Assembly: GCF_010686765.1 (NCBI RefSeq)
Contig: NZ_JAAGWF010000002.1
Span: 1-64,000 of the forward strand
Source of the DNA: Geodermatophilus sabuli
GTDB taxonomy: Bacteria > Actinomycetota > Actinomycetes > Mycobacteriales > Geodermatophilaceae
Direction of reading: 5' to 3'
DNA length: 64,000 bases
Of this stretch, positions 18,038 to 26,744 are shown in pieces. Below the pieces are notes generated by a model. That model did not search any database and was not told where the DNA came from. It worked only from the letters and a program-made list of their open reading frames with translations. The position numbers were made by a program, and so were the translations under genes. The number at the start of each line of letters is the position of its first letter. Position 1 is the stretch's first letter.

Positions 18038-20388
18038 GGCCGCCAGCGTGCGTGCCGCGTGCCGCTGCCGCCTCTCCGGACCAGGTCCAGCCGGGGCCGG
18101 GGTCCGTCGGTGCGGCCGGTCTGCGGTGGCCGGCTCCCGGCCCGGAACGGCGCGGGCCAGCTGACGCCCGGGCCCTGGTAGCCCTGCTCGGCCGCGGCGT
18201 GCAGGGTCCACTGCGGGTCGTAGAGGTGCGGGCGGCCCAGCGCGCACAGGTCGGCCCGCCCGGCGAGCAGGATCGAGTTGACGTCGTCCCAGCTGGAGAT
18301 GGCGCCGACCGCGACGACCGCGATGCCGTGCGCGCGGCCGACCTCGTTGCGGATCCGGTCGGCGTAGGGCGTCTGGTAGCTGCGGCCGAACGCCGGCCGC
18401 TCGGCCTTGACCACCTGCCCTGTGGAGACGTCGATGCCGTCGACGCCGTGCTCGGCGAAGGCGCGGGCGATCGCGACGGCGTCCTCGACGTCGGTGCCGC
18501 CCTCGCACCAGTCGGTCGCCGAGATGCGGACGGTCATCGGCCGCTCCGCCGGCCACGCCGCGCGCACGGCGTCGAAGACCTCCAGCGGGTAGCGCAGCCG
18601 GGCGGCCGGCGAGCCGCCGTAGCGGTCGGTGCGGTGGTTGGCCAGCGGGGAGAGGAAGGAGGACAGCAGGTAGCCGTGCGCGCAGTGCAGCTCGAGCACG
18701 TCGAAACCGGCACGGGCCGCCGCGCGGGTGCTGGCGACGAACTGCTCGCGGATCGCCGCCAGGTCGGCCTCGGTCAGCTCCCGGGGGACGGCGTTGGCCG
18801 GTGAGTAGGGGACCGCCGAGGGGCCGACCACCGGCCAGTTGCCCGAGGGCAGCGGCTCGTCGATGCCCTCCCACATGAGCCTGGTGGAGCCCTTGCGGCC
18901 GGAGTGGCCGAGCTGCACGCCGATCCGGGCGTCGGTCGCCGAGTGCACGAAGTCGACGACGCGGGTCCACGCCGCCTCCTGCTCCGGCGTGTAGAAGCCG
19001 GTGCAGCCCGGGGTGATCCGCCCCTCGGGGGAGACGCAGACCATCTCGGTCATCACCAGCCCGGCGCCGCCGAGCGCCTTGCCGCCCAGGTGCACGAGGT
19101 GGAAGTCGGTCGGCAGCCCGTCGACGGCCGAGTACATGTCCATCGCCGAGACGATCACGCGGTTGGCCAGCTCCAGCTCGCCGAGCCGGAACGAGTGGAA
19201 CATCGGGGGCCGCGGCTGCGCGGGCACCGGCTGGGTGCGGGCGAACCACGCGTCGACGCCGGCCACGAACTCCGGGTCGCGCAGCCGGAGGTTGTCCTGG
19301 GTGACCCGGCGGCTGCGGGTGATGATGTTGAAGGCGAACTGCTCGGGGTCCTGGTGCACGTACCTCCCGATGTCCTCGAACCACTCCAGGCTGGCCTGCG
19401 CGGCGCGCTGCGTGGAGAGCACCACCGGGCGGCGCTCGGCCTCGTACGCGGTGAGGGCGGCGTCGACGTCGGGCTGCTCGTGCAGGCAGGCGGCCAGGGC
19501 GAGGGCGTCCTCCATGGCGAGCTTCGTGCCCGAGCCGATGGAGAAGTGGGCGGTGTGGGCGGCGTCCCCGAGCAGGACCAGGTTGCCGTGCCGCCAGGTC
19601 TCGTTGCGCAGGGACAGGAAGGCCAGCCACCTCGAGTTGTTGGCGAACACCCGGTGGCCGCCGAGCACGTCGGCGAACAGCTCCTCGATCAGGGCGATCG
19701 ACGCGGTGTCGCTCTCGCCGGGTGGCAGGTCGAGCGCGGCGACGGGGGCGAACGCGCGCTGCCAGACGTCCTCGTGCATCTCGACGATGAACGTGCTGCC
19801 GGTGCGGTCGTACGGGTAGCCGTGGATCTGCATGACGCCGTGCGGCGTCTCCGCGACGTAGAACTCGAACGCCTCGAAGACCAGGTCGGTGCCGAGCCAC
19901 ATGTAGCGGCAGCGGCGGGTCTCCACGGTGGGGCAGAAGACGTCGGCGTAGCGGCTGCGCACGGCCGAGCGGGCGCCGTCCGCCGCGACGACCAGGTCGC
20001 AGTCGCGGCGCAGCACCTCGGGGTCGGGGGCCTCGGTGCGGTGGTGCACCGGCACGCCGAGGTCGGCGCAGCGGCGCTGGAGGACGGCCAGCAGCTCCCG
20101 GCGGCTCATCGCGGCGAACCCGTGCCCGCCCGAGGTGGTCACCCGGCCGCGGTGGTGGACGTCGATGTCGTCCCACCGGGCGAAGTGCCGCTCCATCTCC
20201 CGGAAGACCACCGGGTCGGCGTGCTCGATGCCGCCCAGGGTCTCGTCGGAGAAGACGACGCCGAACCCGTACGTGTCGTCGGGGGCGTTGCGCTCCCAGA
20301 CGGTGACCTCGTGCGTGGCGTCCAGCTGCTTGACCAGCGCCGCGAGGTAGAGCCCCCCGGGGCCACCGCCGACCACCGCGATCCGCAT
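18034..20388 (-). CDS. Flavin monooxygenase / Old Yellow Enzyme fusion (2-aminobenzoyl-CoA monooxygenase/reductase or salicylyl-CoA 5-hydroxylase type)
   Basis: 784 residues, ATG start five bases after the CoA ligase gene. Residues 1 to about 385 are a class A flavin monooxygenase: IAVVGGGPGGLYLAALVKQL at the start, the DG-type motif CDLVVAADGARSAVRSRY and VLLGDAAHTAHFSIGSG. Residues about 400-760 are an Old Yellow Enzyme domain: FRLGELELANRVIVSAM, LELHCAHGYLLSSFLSPLANHRTDRYGG and SWDDVNSILLAGRADLCALGRPHL. Such fusions hydroxylate and then reduce 2-aminobenzoyl-CoA, or hydroxylate salicylyl-CoA; databases call them bifunctional salicylyl-CoA 5-hydroxylase/oxidoreductase. RidA and a BadI-like hydrolase nearby favour the 2-aminobenzoyl-CoA route. 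Confidence 0.9.
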   Translation of the reverse strand: MRIAVVGGGPGGLYLAALVKQLDATHEVTVWERNAPDDTYGFGVVFSDETLGGIEHADPVVFREMERHFARWDDIDVHHRGRVTTSGGHGFAAMSRRELLAVLQRRCADLGVPVHHRTEAPDPEVLRRDCDLVVAADGARSAVRSRYADVFCPTVETRRCRYMWLGTDLVFEAFEFYVAETPHGVMQIHGYPYDRTGSTFIVEMHEDVWQRAFAPVAALDLPPGESDTASIALIEELFADVLGGHRVFANNSRWLAFLSLRNETWRHGNLVLLGDAAHTAHFSIGSGTKLAMEDALALAACLHEQPDVDAALTAYEAERRPVVLSTQRAAQASLEWFEDIGRYVHQDPEQFAFNIITRSRRVTQDNLRLRDPEFVAGVDAWFARTQPVPAQPRPPMFHSFRLGELELANRVIVSAMDMYSAVDGLPTDFHLVHLGGKALGGAGLVMTEMVCVSPEGRITPGCTGFYTPEQEAAWTRVVDFVHSATDARIGVQLGHSGRKGSTRLMWEGIDEPLPSGNWPVVGPSAVPYSPANAVPRELTEADLAAIREQFVASTRAAARAGFDVLELHCAHGYLLSSFLSPLANHRTDRYGGSPAARLRYPLEVFDAVRAAWPAERPMTVRISATDWCEGGTDVEDAVAIARAFAEHGVDGIDVSTGQVVKAERPAFGRSYQTPYADRIRNEVGRAHGIAVVAVGAISSWDDVNSILLAGRADLCALGRPHLYDPQWTLHAAAEQGYQGPGVSWPAPFRAGSRPPQTGRTDGPRPRLDLVRRGGSGTRHARWRP

Positions 20389-20393
20389 CCCGG

Positions 20394-21986
20394 TCACCGC
20401 AGCCGGTAGCGCTGGAGCTTGCCGGTGCTGGTCCGGGGCAGCTCGGTGCGGAACTCGACGGCGCGGGGGCACTTGTAGGGGGCGATCACCTGCCGGCAGA
20501 AGGCGGTCAGCTCCTCGGCGCCCACCCCGCCGTGCTCCGGGTCGAGCACGACGAACGCCTTGACGACGGTGCCCCGGTCGGGGTCGGGCGCCCCGACCAC
20601 CGCGCACTCGACGACCGCGGGGTGGCCCAGCAGCGCCTGCTCGACCTCCGGGCCGGCGATGTTGTACCCGGCCGAGATGATCATGTCGTCGGTGCGGGCC
20701 CGGTGGGTGAAGTACCCGTCGGCGTCGCGGACGTAGGTGTCGCCGGTGTAGTTCCAGCCGTGTCGCACGTAGACCTCCTGCCGGTCGCCGTCGAGGTAGC
20801 GGCAGCCGGTGGGTCCGCGCACGGCGAGGTGTCCCTCCGTCCCGTCCGGGACCGGGCGGCCGTCGTCGTCGAGGACGGCGGCGGTGTAGCCGGGGACGGC
20901 GCGGCCGGTCGAGCCGGGGCGGATGTCGTCGTCCGCGGCCGCGATGAAGACGTGCAGCATCTCGGTGGAGCCGATCCCGTCGACGATCCGCACCCCGGCC
21001 GCGTCGTGCACCGCGTGCCAGACGGCGGCCGGCAGGGGCTCGCCGGCGGAGACCGCCCGGCGCAGGCCGCGCAGCCGGCCGCCCCGCCCGCCGGCGACCA
21101 TCGCCTTGTACGCGGTGGGCGCGGTGGAGAGGACCGTGACGCCGTGCTCGGCGACCGCGTCGGCGAGCTCGTCGGGCGAGGCGCGCTCGAGCAGCAGCAC
21201 GCTGGCGCCCGCGCGCAGCGGGAAGACGACCAGCCCACCCAGGCCGTAGGTGAAGGCGATCGGCGGGCTGCCGGCGAACACGTCGTCGGGGGTGGGGCGC
21301 AGCACCGACGCGGAGAAGGTGTCGGCGATCGCCAGCACGTCGCGGTGGAAGTGCATCGTCGCCTTGGGCCGGCCGGTCGTGCCCGACGTGAAGGCCAGCA
21401 GCGCGACGTCGTCGGCGGCGGTGGGGACGTCGGAGAAGCCCGCGGGCCGGCCGGCACACCGGGCGTCGAGGTCGTCGGAGGCGACCACCGTCAGGCCGGG
21501 GACGTCGGCACGGGCCAGTTCACCGGTCAGCCGGGCGTCGCACAGCGCGACCGTGGGCCGGCACATCTGCCCGACCGTGGCCAGCTCGCCCGCGCGCAGC
21601 ATCGGCATGGTGGTGACGACGACGCCACCGGCCTTGAGCACGGCCAGCCAGCAGGCGACCAGTTCCGGGCTGTTGTAGCCGCGCAGCAGGACCCGGTTGC
21701 CGGGGACGACGCCGACGTCGTCGACGAGCACGCCGGCGATCCGGTCGGCGCGGTCGCGCAGCTGTCCGTAGCTCCACGCCGGGCCGTCCGGGGCGCGCAC
21801 GCACGGCCGGTCGGCGCCGTGCGCGGCCATGGTGCCCTCGAGCAGCTCGGTGGCGCAGTTGAGCTGGTCGCCGTAGTCCAGGTCCCCGAGGTCCAGGACC
21901 GGCCACTGCTCCCTCGGCGGCAGGTGGTCGCGGCAGAACGGGTCGACGTGCGCCGAGGGGGTGAGGGTCGGGGCACCGCGGCTCAT
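20394..21986 (-). CDS. AMP-dependent aryl-CoA ligase (2-aminobenzoate/salicylate-CoA ligase type)
   Basis: 530 residues from the ATG at 21986; an upstream in-frame ATG adds only low-quality sequence. ANL enzyme: TSGTTGRPK phosphate loop near residue 200, GIGSTEMLHVF, TGDTY, and PRTSTGKLQRY with the catalytic lysine. The N-terminal CRDHLPPREQWPVLDL and DQLNCATELL resemble 2-aminobenzoate-CoA ligases. It is the first gene of the operon and supplies the thioester to the fusion enzyme downstream. A candidate promoter lies just upstream at 22040-22067. Benzoate, salicylate or anthranilate are all possible substrates; context favours the last two. Confidence 0.88.
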   Translation of the reverse strand: MSRGAPTLTPSAHVDPFCRDHLPPREQWPVLDLGDLDYGDQLNCATELLEGTMAAHGADRPCVRAPDGPAWSYGQLRDRADRIAGVLVDDVGVVPGNRVLLRGYNSPELVACWLAVLKAGGVVVTTMPMLRAGELATVGQMCRPTVALCDARLTGELARADVPGLTVVASDDLDARCAGRPAGFSDVPTAADDVALLAFTSGTTGRPKATMHFHRDVLAIADTFSASVLRPTPDDVFAGSPPIAFTYGLGGLVVFPLRAGASVLLLERASPDELADAVAEHGVTVLSTAPTAYKAMVAGGRGGRLRGLRRAVSAGEPLPAAVWHAVHDAAGVRIVDGIGSTEMLHVFIAAADDDIRPGSTGRAVPGYTAAVLDDDGRPVPDGTEGHLAVRGPTGCRYLDGDRQEVYVRHGWNYTGDTYVRDADGYFTHRARTDDMIISAGYNIAGPEVEQALLGHPAVVECAVVGAPDPDRGTVVKAFVVLDPEHGGVGAEELTAFCRQVIAPYKCPRAVEFRTELPRTSTGKLQRYRLR

Positions 21987-22039
21987 GGGACGGACCTCCC
22001 GGGGTCGCCGGGTCCCGGCCGGGACCGCAACCGGCCGCC

Positions 22040-22067
22040 AGTATGCCGCGCAGATGACGGGAGTCAA
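22040..22067 (-). promoter_or_regulatory. Promoter of the second CoA-ligase operon with overlapping dyad
   Basis: On the minus strand TTGACT (22067-22062), 16 bases, CATACT (22045-22040). The -35 box is overlapped by TGAC-GGGA-GTCA (22055-22066). The same TGAC-N4-GTCA pattern occurs at 24164-24175 upstream of the RidA/SDR genes. The PaaX-type regulator encoded divergently at 22100 is a likely binder. Confidence 0.5.
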
Positions 22068-22099
22068 CGGGACGGCATGCGAGCAGGTCGGCCGCTATC

Positions 22100-22957
22100 G
22101 TGGACGCCGTGACCGCCGTCGAGGAGGCGGCGGCGCCGGGATCCGTCGTCCTCCAGCCCCGCCAGCTCATCGTCACCCTCTACGGCCTCTACGCCCGCGA
22201 GCGCGGTGGCTGGTTGTCGGTGGCCGCCGTCGTCCGCCTCATGGCCGACCTCGGGGTGGAGGAGGCCGCGGTCCGCTCGTCGATCTCCCGGCTGAAGCGC
22301 CGCGGGCTGCTCGACGCCCGGCGGGACGGCGAGGTCGCGGGCTACGCCCTCACCGGCGGGGCGCTGGAGATGCTCGCCGAGGGGGACGCGCGGATCTTCG
22401 GCCGCCGGCGGGCCGGGGCCGACGACGGCTGGCTGCTCGTGGTGTTCTCGGTGCCGGAGTCCGAGCGGGAGCGCCGCCACCGGCTGCGCTCGGAGCTCAC
22501 CCGGCTGGGCTTCGGCACGGTGGCGCCCGGGGTGTGGATCGCACCGGCGCACCTGGCCGACGAGCTCGGCGAGGTGCTGCGCCGGCGCGGGCTGGCCGGC
22601 TACGTCGAGCTGTTCTCCCGCGCTCTCGTGCCCGGCGACGACGAGGCGCGGGCCGCCGTCGCCCGCTGGTGGGACCTCGACGTGCTGCACGACCGCTACG
22701 CCGGCTTCCTCGACCGGCACGCGCCGGCCCTGCACCGCGCGTCCCCGGACCGGCCCGCCGACCCCGCGCGGGCCTTCGCCGACCACGTCCGGCTGGTGAC
22801 CGACTGGCGCGCCCTGCCCTACGCCGACCCCGGGCTGCCCCTGGACCTGCTGCCCGGGGACTGGAACGGGGCGCGTGCCGCCGACCTCTTCGCCGACCTG
22901 GCCGGCCGCCTCGCCGGCCCCGCGCAGGCCCACGCCCGCCGCCTCCTCGACGCCTGA
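22100..22957 (+). CDS. PaaX-family transcriptional regulator (second copy)
   Basis: 285 residues; GTG at 22100, with a GTG at 22109 as alternative. PaaX features: PRQLIVTLYGLYARERGGWLSVAAVVRLMADLGVEEAAVRSSISRLKRRGLL is the winged-helix domain (residues about 20-71), DGWLLVVFSVPE starts the central domain, and VTDWRALPYADPGLPLDLLPGDW is the C-terminal signature. Divergent from the ligase/fusion-enzyme operon and 24 bp from the convergent RidA gene. Likely a repressor of this cluster, released by an aryl-CoA intermediate. About 30 percent similar by eye to the other PaaX at 14707. Confidence 0.88.
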   Translation: MDAVTAVEEAAAPGSVVLQPRQLIVTLYGLYARERGGWLSVAAVVRLMADLGVEEAAVRSSISRLKRRGLLDARRDGEVAGYALTGGALEMLAEGDARIFGRRRAGADDGWLLVVFSVPESERERRHRLRSELTRLGFGTVAPGVWIAPAHLADELGEVLRRRGLAGYVELFSRALVPGDDEARAAVARWWDLDVLHDRYAGFLDRHAPALHRASPDRPADPARAFADHVRLVTDWRALPYADPGLPLDLLPGDWNGARAADLFADLAGRLAGPAQAHARRLLDA

Positions 22958-22980
22958 CCCCCGCCCGGGAACTCCTGGGG

Positions 22981-23385
22981 TCAGGCGGGGAGGACGGCGA
23001 TGCCCTGCACCTCGACGAGGGCGTCGTCGTCCCACAGGCGGGCCACGCCGATGCCGGCCATCGCGGGGTAGTCGGCGCCCACCAGCCGGCGCCACACCGC
23101 GCCGATGTCGCGGGCCCGGGCCCGGTAGCCCGCGAGGTCGACGGCGTAGACGGTGAGCGAGGCCAGGTGTGCGGGCTCGCCCCCGGCCGCCCGCAGCGCG
23201 GTCAGCAGGTTGCCCAGTGCCTGCTCGAACTGGGCGACGACGTCCGCGCCGACGATCCGGCCCCCGGCGTCCATGGCGGTCTGGCCGGCGAGGAACACCG
23301 TCCGGCCGGGCTGCGCCACCACCGCGTGCGCGAAGCCCGAGGGGCGGGCCAGCTCCGGCGGGTCCACCCGCTCCAGCCCGCTCAT
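22981..23385 (-). CDS. RidA/YjgF-family protein (enamine/imine deaminase)
   Basis: 134 residues, ATG start overlapping the SDR stop (ATGA). RidA trimers hydrolyse enamines and imines to ketones and ammonia. Visible features are GRTVFLAGQTAMD, the QFEQALGNLLTALRAAGG helix typical of the family, and the C-terminal DDALVEVQGIAVLP, where the glutamate of the V-E-(I/V) motif lies. The catalytic arginine expected before the C-terminal strand is not in its usual I-E-x-x-A context; the arginine of GVARLWDDD is the nearest candidate. Beside an aminobenzoyl-CoA-type enzyme it could remove the amino group from a 2-amino-cyclohexene-carboxyl-CoA. Confidence 0.85.
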   Translation of the reverse strand: MSGLERVDPPELARPSGFAHAVVAQPGRTVFLAGQTAMDAGGRIVGADVVAQFEQALGNLLTALRAAGGEPAHLASLTVYAVDLAGYRARARDIGAVWRRLVGADYPAMAGIGVARLWDDDALVEVQGIAVLPA

Positions 23386-24140
23386 GACTGCACCGCCCCT
23401 CCGTCGACGTTGATGCCCTGCCCGGTGATCGCCGCGCTGGCCACGCAGAGCAGCACTGCGTCGGCCACCTCGTCGGGGTCCACCAGCCGGCCGATGGGCT
23501 GGCGACCGGCGAGGACGTCCCGCGCCTGCCCGGGCGTGCGTCCGGTGGCGGTGCTGATCGCGGCCACGGTGGCCGCCGTCATCGGGGTGTCGGCGTAGCC
23601 GGGGCACACGGCGTTGACGGTGACGCCGCTGCCGGCCACCTCGGCGGCCGCCGACCGGACCAGCCCGAGCAGGCCGTGCTTGCTCGCCGTGTACGCGGCG
23701 ACGTAGGGGTCCCCGCGCTTGGCGGCCGTGGAGGCGACCGCGACCACCCGGCCGAAGCCCTGCCCGACCATCCCCGGCAGGGCCCGCCGCAGCAGCCGGA
23801 ACGGAGCGGTCAGGTTGAGCTCGAGCATCCGCGCCCAGTCCTCGTCGGTGGTGCGGGCCAGGGGCGCCGACGTCCCGGCACCGGCGTTGAGCACCAGCAC
23901 CTCGACGGCACCGCCGAACTCGGCCTCGACCCGGCCCAGCACCAGGTCGGCGGCGTCCGGATCGGTGAGGTCGGCCGCGGTGACGAGCGTCCTGCCGGGC
24001 AGATCGGCGGCCACCGCCGCCAGCTCGTCGGCGCTGCGGGCGGTGAGCGCCACGGCGTGCCCCTGGGCGGCCAGCCGCCGCGCGACCGCGGCCCCGATGC
24101 CCCGTCCCGCGCCGGTCACCAGGCAGCGGCGGGGGACCAC
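23382..24140 (-). CDS. Short-chain dehydrogenase/reductase
   Basis: 252 residues from the GTG at 24140; an ATG at 24179 would add 13 residues but would place a palindrome inside the gene and has no ribosome site. Classical SDR: TGAGRGIG near residue 8 for NAD(P), NAG motif LNAGAG near 87, active-site serine in VASTAA and YTASK (Y-x-x-x-K) near 150, and the C-terminal GQGINVDGGAVQS. It probably reduces a ring ketone or oxidises an alcohol of the CoA-thioester pathway. Overlaps RidA by four bases, so the two are one transcription unit. Confidence 0.88.
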   Translation of the reverse strand: MVPRRCLVTGAGRGIGAAVARRLAAQGHAVALTARSADELAAVAADLPGRTLVTAADLTDPDAADLVLGRVEAEFGGAVEVLVLNAGAGTSAPLARTTDEDWARMLELNLTAPFRLLRRALPGMVGQGFGRVVAVASTAAKRGDPYVAAYTASKHGLLGLVRSAAAEVAGSGVTVNAVCPGYADTPMTAATVAAISTATGRTPGQARDVLAGRQPIGRLVDPDEVADAVLLCVASAAITGQGINVDGGAVQS

Positions 24141-24163
24141 GGCGGCAGCTTGCCAGCCGTCCG

Positions 24164-24175
24164 TGACGACCGTCA
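24164..24175. promoter_or_regulatory. Palindrome TGACG-AC-CGTCA, candidate operator
   Basis: TGACGACCGTCA is a perfect dyad in the gap between the divergent SDR and BadI-like genes. It fits the TGAC-N4-GTCA pattern at 22055-22066 next to the second PaaX gene. Confidence 0.4.
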
Positions 24176-24235
24176 ACATGACGACATACCGGCCCGGGCG
24201 GCGTCCGGCCGGGCGACCACGGAGGGGTGGTGGGC

Positions 24236-25033
24236 ATGCGGCCCGAGGAGTTCACCGACATCCGCTACGTGGTGGAGGAGGACAACCACGCGGTCATCAC
24301 CATCGACCGCCAGGAGCGGATGAACAGCTTCCGCGGGCGCACCGTCGACGAGCTGATCTCGGCCTTCAAGCACGCCTGGGCCGACCGCCGGGTGGCCGCC
24401 GTCGTCCTCACCGCGGCCGGCGAGCGCGCCTTCTGCACCGGCGGCGACGTCAAGGAGCGGGCGGAGACCGGCGGGTACGGCGAGACGGAGTGGGGCACCT
24501 TCGAGATCGAGCGGCTGCACCGGATCATCCGGGACGTCCCCAAGCCGGTGATCGCCGCGGTCAACGGCATCGCCATCGGCGGGGGTCACGTGCTGCACGT
24601 GCTCTGCGACCTCACCGTCGCCGCCGAGCACGCCACGTTCGCCCAGAGCGGGCCGCGGGTGGGGTCGTTCGACGCCGGGTTCGGCTCGGCCTACCTGGCT
24701 CGCGTGGTCGGCGAGAAGCGGGCCCGCCAGATCTGGTTCCTGCTGGACCGCTACGACGCCGCCACCGCGGAACGGTGGGGGCTGGTCAACGAGGTGGTGC
24801 CGGCCGACCGGCTGCTCGACACCGCCCGCGCGTGGGCCCGGAAGATCGGCTCCTACTCGCCGACTGCGCTGCGCTTCCTCAAGCACTCCTTCAACGCCGA
24901 CAGCGACCACCTCGGCGGCATCTCGCACCTGGCCTTCGACGGGCTGGCGCTGTTCGCCGAGGGGGAGGAGGGCATGGAGGGCGCCCGCGCGTTCGCCGAG
25001 AAGCGGCCACCGGACTTCCGCCGGTTCCGTTGA
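24236..25033 (+). CDS. Crotonase-family ring-opening hydrolase, BadI/MenB type
   Basis: 265 residues from the ATG at 24236, eight bases after GGAGGGG; a GTG at 24227 overlaps that ribosome site. Crotonase fold: RMNSFRGRTVDELI at the N-terminus, AFCTGGDVKER, and NGIAIGGGHVLHVLCDLT for the oxyanion hole. The block GPRVGSFDAGFGSAYLARVVGEKRAR is specific to the MenB/BadI branch rather than ordinary enoyl-CoA hydratases. BadI hydrolyses 2-ketocyclohexanecarboxyl-CoA to pimelyl-CoA. No other menaquinone gene is nearby, so a ring-cleaving role in the adjacent CoA pathway is more likely than naphthoate synthesis. Confidence 0.85.
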   Translation: MRPEEFTDIRYVVEEDNHAVITIDRQERMNSFRGRTVDELISAFKHAWADRRVAAVVLTAAGERAFCTGGDVKERAETGGYGETEWGTFEIERLHRIIRDVPKPVIAAVNGIAIGGGHVLHVLCDLTVAAEHATFAQSGPRVGSFDAGFGSAYLARVVGEKRARQIWFLLDRYDAATAERWGLVNEVVPADRLLDTARAWARKIGSYSPTALRFLKHSFNADSDHLGGISHLAFDGLALFAEGEEGMEGARAFAEKRPPDFRRFR

Positions 25034-25171
25034 CCGCGCCGGTGCCATCGCTCCCGACGGTGATGGCCGCCCCGACGGACCGGCCGGCGCAGGGCGGCGG
25101 CTCCTCGCAGCGTGCCGCCGACCCGGTGCCCGCCCGGGTGGTCCAGCGGCCCGCGGGGCAGGATCGCTGAC

Positions 25172-26032
25172 GTGCTGGACGGACACCTGCTGGTCGACGC
25201 GCACGTCCACGTCCCCCGGCTGGGCTCGCTCGCGCCGGCCTGGATCGAGTGGGCCCGTCAGTTCGGCCGGCCGGGCCTGCTCGAGCAGGTGTGGGACGCC
25301 GACGGGACGCCGGACCCGGCCGCGCTCGACCGGCTGTTCGCCGACGAGGGGGTCGACGTCGCCCTGCTCTTCTGCGAGTACAGCCCCAAGGCGACCGGCT
25401 ACCAGCTCTTCGACGACCTGCTGCCGCTCGTCGAGCACAACCCGCGGCGGTTCCGGCCGGTCGCCAACGTCAACCCGCACCTGCACTTCCCGATCGCCCG
25501 GGAGCTGGAGCGCCAGCTGGACCTGGGTGCCGCCGCGCTGAAGATCCACCCGGTGCACGGCGGGTTCCGGCCCGACGACGCCGCGCTGTACCCCGCCTAC
25601 GCGGTGCTGGTCGAGCGCGGCGTCCCGCTCGTCGTGCACTGCGGCACGAGCACCTTCCCCGGCTCGACCAACGCCTACGCCGACCCGCTGCTGCTCGACG
25701 CGGTGCTGCGTGACTTCCCCGAGCTGCAGGTCGTGCTCGCCCACGGGGGCCGGGGCTGGTGGTACGACGCCGCGGCGTTCCTGGCGCTGTCCCGGCCGAC
25801 GGTCTGGATCGAGCTGTCGGGCCTGCCGCCCCAGCGGCTCCCGGAGTACTACGCCCGCTTCGACCTGGGCCGGCTGGCGCGCAGGTGGATCTACGGGACC
25901 GACTGGCCGGGGGTGCCCGGCCAGGCGGCCAACGCCCGCGCGGTCGCCTCGCTCGGCCTGCCCGACGACGTCGTCCCGCTCGTGCTCGGCGGCAACGCCC
26001 GCCGGGTCTACGCCGGACTCGACCCGGCCTGA
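25172..26032 (+). CDS. Amidohydrolase-family protein (ACMSD-like TIM barrel)
   Basis: 286 residues from a GTG. The metal site of the amidohydrolase_2 family is visible: DAHVHVP near residue 9 (two histidines), KIHPVHGGF near 126, VVHCGTSTFPGS near 152, LAHGGRGWW near 190 and YGTDWPGVPG with the metal-binding aspartate near 246. Members include decarboxylases and lactone or ring hydrolases. It lies 138 bp downstream of the BadI-like gene in the same direction and may act on a ring-opened intermediate. Substrate not predictable. Confidence 0.8.
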   Translation: MLDGHLLVDAHVHVPRLGSLAPAWIEWARQFGRPGLLEQVWDADGTPDPAALDRLFADEGVDVALLFCEYSPKATGYQLFDDLLPLVEHNPRRFRPVANVNPHLHFPIARELERQLDLGAAALKIHPVHGGFRPDDAALYPAYAVLVERGVPLVVHCGTSTFPGSTNAYADPLLLDAVLRDFPELQVVLAHGGRGWWYDAAAFLALSRPTVWIELSGLPPQRLPEYYARFDLGRLARRWIYGTDWPGVPGQAANARAVASLGLPDDVVPLVLGGNARRVYAGLDPA

Positions 26033-26129
26033 CCCCGGGCCGACCCGGGCGGGCCAGGGGACCCCGGGGTGGCGCCAGGGGCGACATCCGTCAGGATGGT
26101 CCGAGCACTGGGGGGAAGGAGGCCCGACG

Positions 26130-26729
26130 ATGGGCAAGCACCGGGCACCTGACGCGGACCCCACCGACTTCGACGAGGCGACCAGCGCGCTCGTCGACGT
26201 CACCGGCGAGTACGCGGTCGACGCCGCGCACACCCGCATCGGCATCCGCGCCCGGCACGCGATGGTCACCACCGTGCGCGGGTCCTTCACCGACTTCGCC
26301 GGGACGGCGTACCTGGACGCCCAGCACCCGCCGTCCAGCTCCGTCACCCTGCGGATCGCGACGGCCAGCATCGACACCGGACAGGGCGACCGGGACGCGC
26401 ACCTGCGGTCGGCGGACTTCCTCGACGTCGAGACCTTCCCCGAGATCGTCTTCACCTCCACCCGCGTCGAGCAGGTCGACGAGGACGTCTACACGGTGAC
26501 CGGCGACCTCACGATCCGGGACACCACCCGCCCGGTCGCGGTGGACTTCACCCTCACCGGCTCGGCGAAGGACCCGTTCGGCAACACCCGGGTCGGCTTC
26601 GAGGGCGCGCTGGCGATCCGGCGCAGCGACTGGGGCCTGACCTGGAACACCCCGCTGGACACCGGTGGCGTGCTGGTCAGCGACCGCATCCAGATCGAGT
26701 TCGACGTCTCCGCCGTCCGCACCACCTGA
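26130..26729 (+). CDS. YceI-family protein
   Basis: 199 residues, ATG start with GGAAGGAGG upstream. After a short hydrophilic N-terminus the YceI lipocalin-like barrel starts with GEYAVDAAHTRIGIRARHAMVTTVRGSF, followed by DRDAHLRSADFLDVETFPEIVF and the closing DWGLTWNTPLDTGGVLVSDRIQIEFDV. No signal peptide is visible, so this one is probably cytoplasmic. YceI proteins bind isoprenoid or other lipids. No evident link to the pathways around it. Confidence 0.9.
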   Translation: MGKHRAPDADPTDFDEATSALVDVTGEYAVDAAHTRIGIRARHAMVTTVRGSFTDFAGTAYLDAQHPPSSSVTLRIATASIDTGQGDRDAHLRSADFLDVETFPEIVFTSTRVEQVDEDVYTVTGDLTIRDTTRPVAVDFTLTGSAKDPFGNTRVGFEGALAIRRSDWGLTWNTPLDTGGVLVSDRIQIEFDVSAVRTT

Positions 26730-26744
26730 TCATCGCGGGGCAGC

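Noticed and set aside
24227..24235. GTG at 24227 as start of the BadI-like gene
   Set aside because: It overlaps the GGAGGGG ribosome site that is properly spaced for the ATG at 24236.
24227..25033. Assigning the crotonase at 24236 as naphthoate synthase (MenB)
   Set aside because: The motif block fits both MenB and BadI, but there are no other menaquinone genes here, while CoA-dependent ring-degradation genes surround it.
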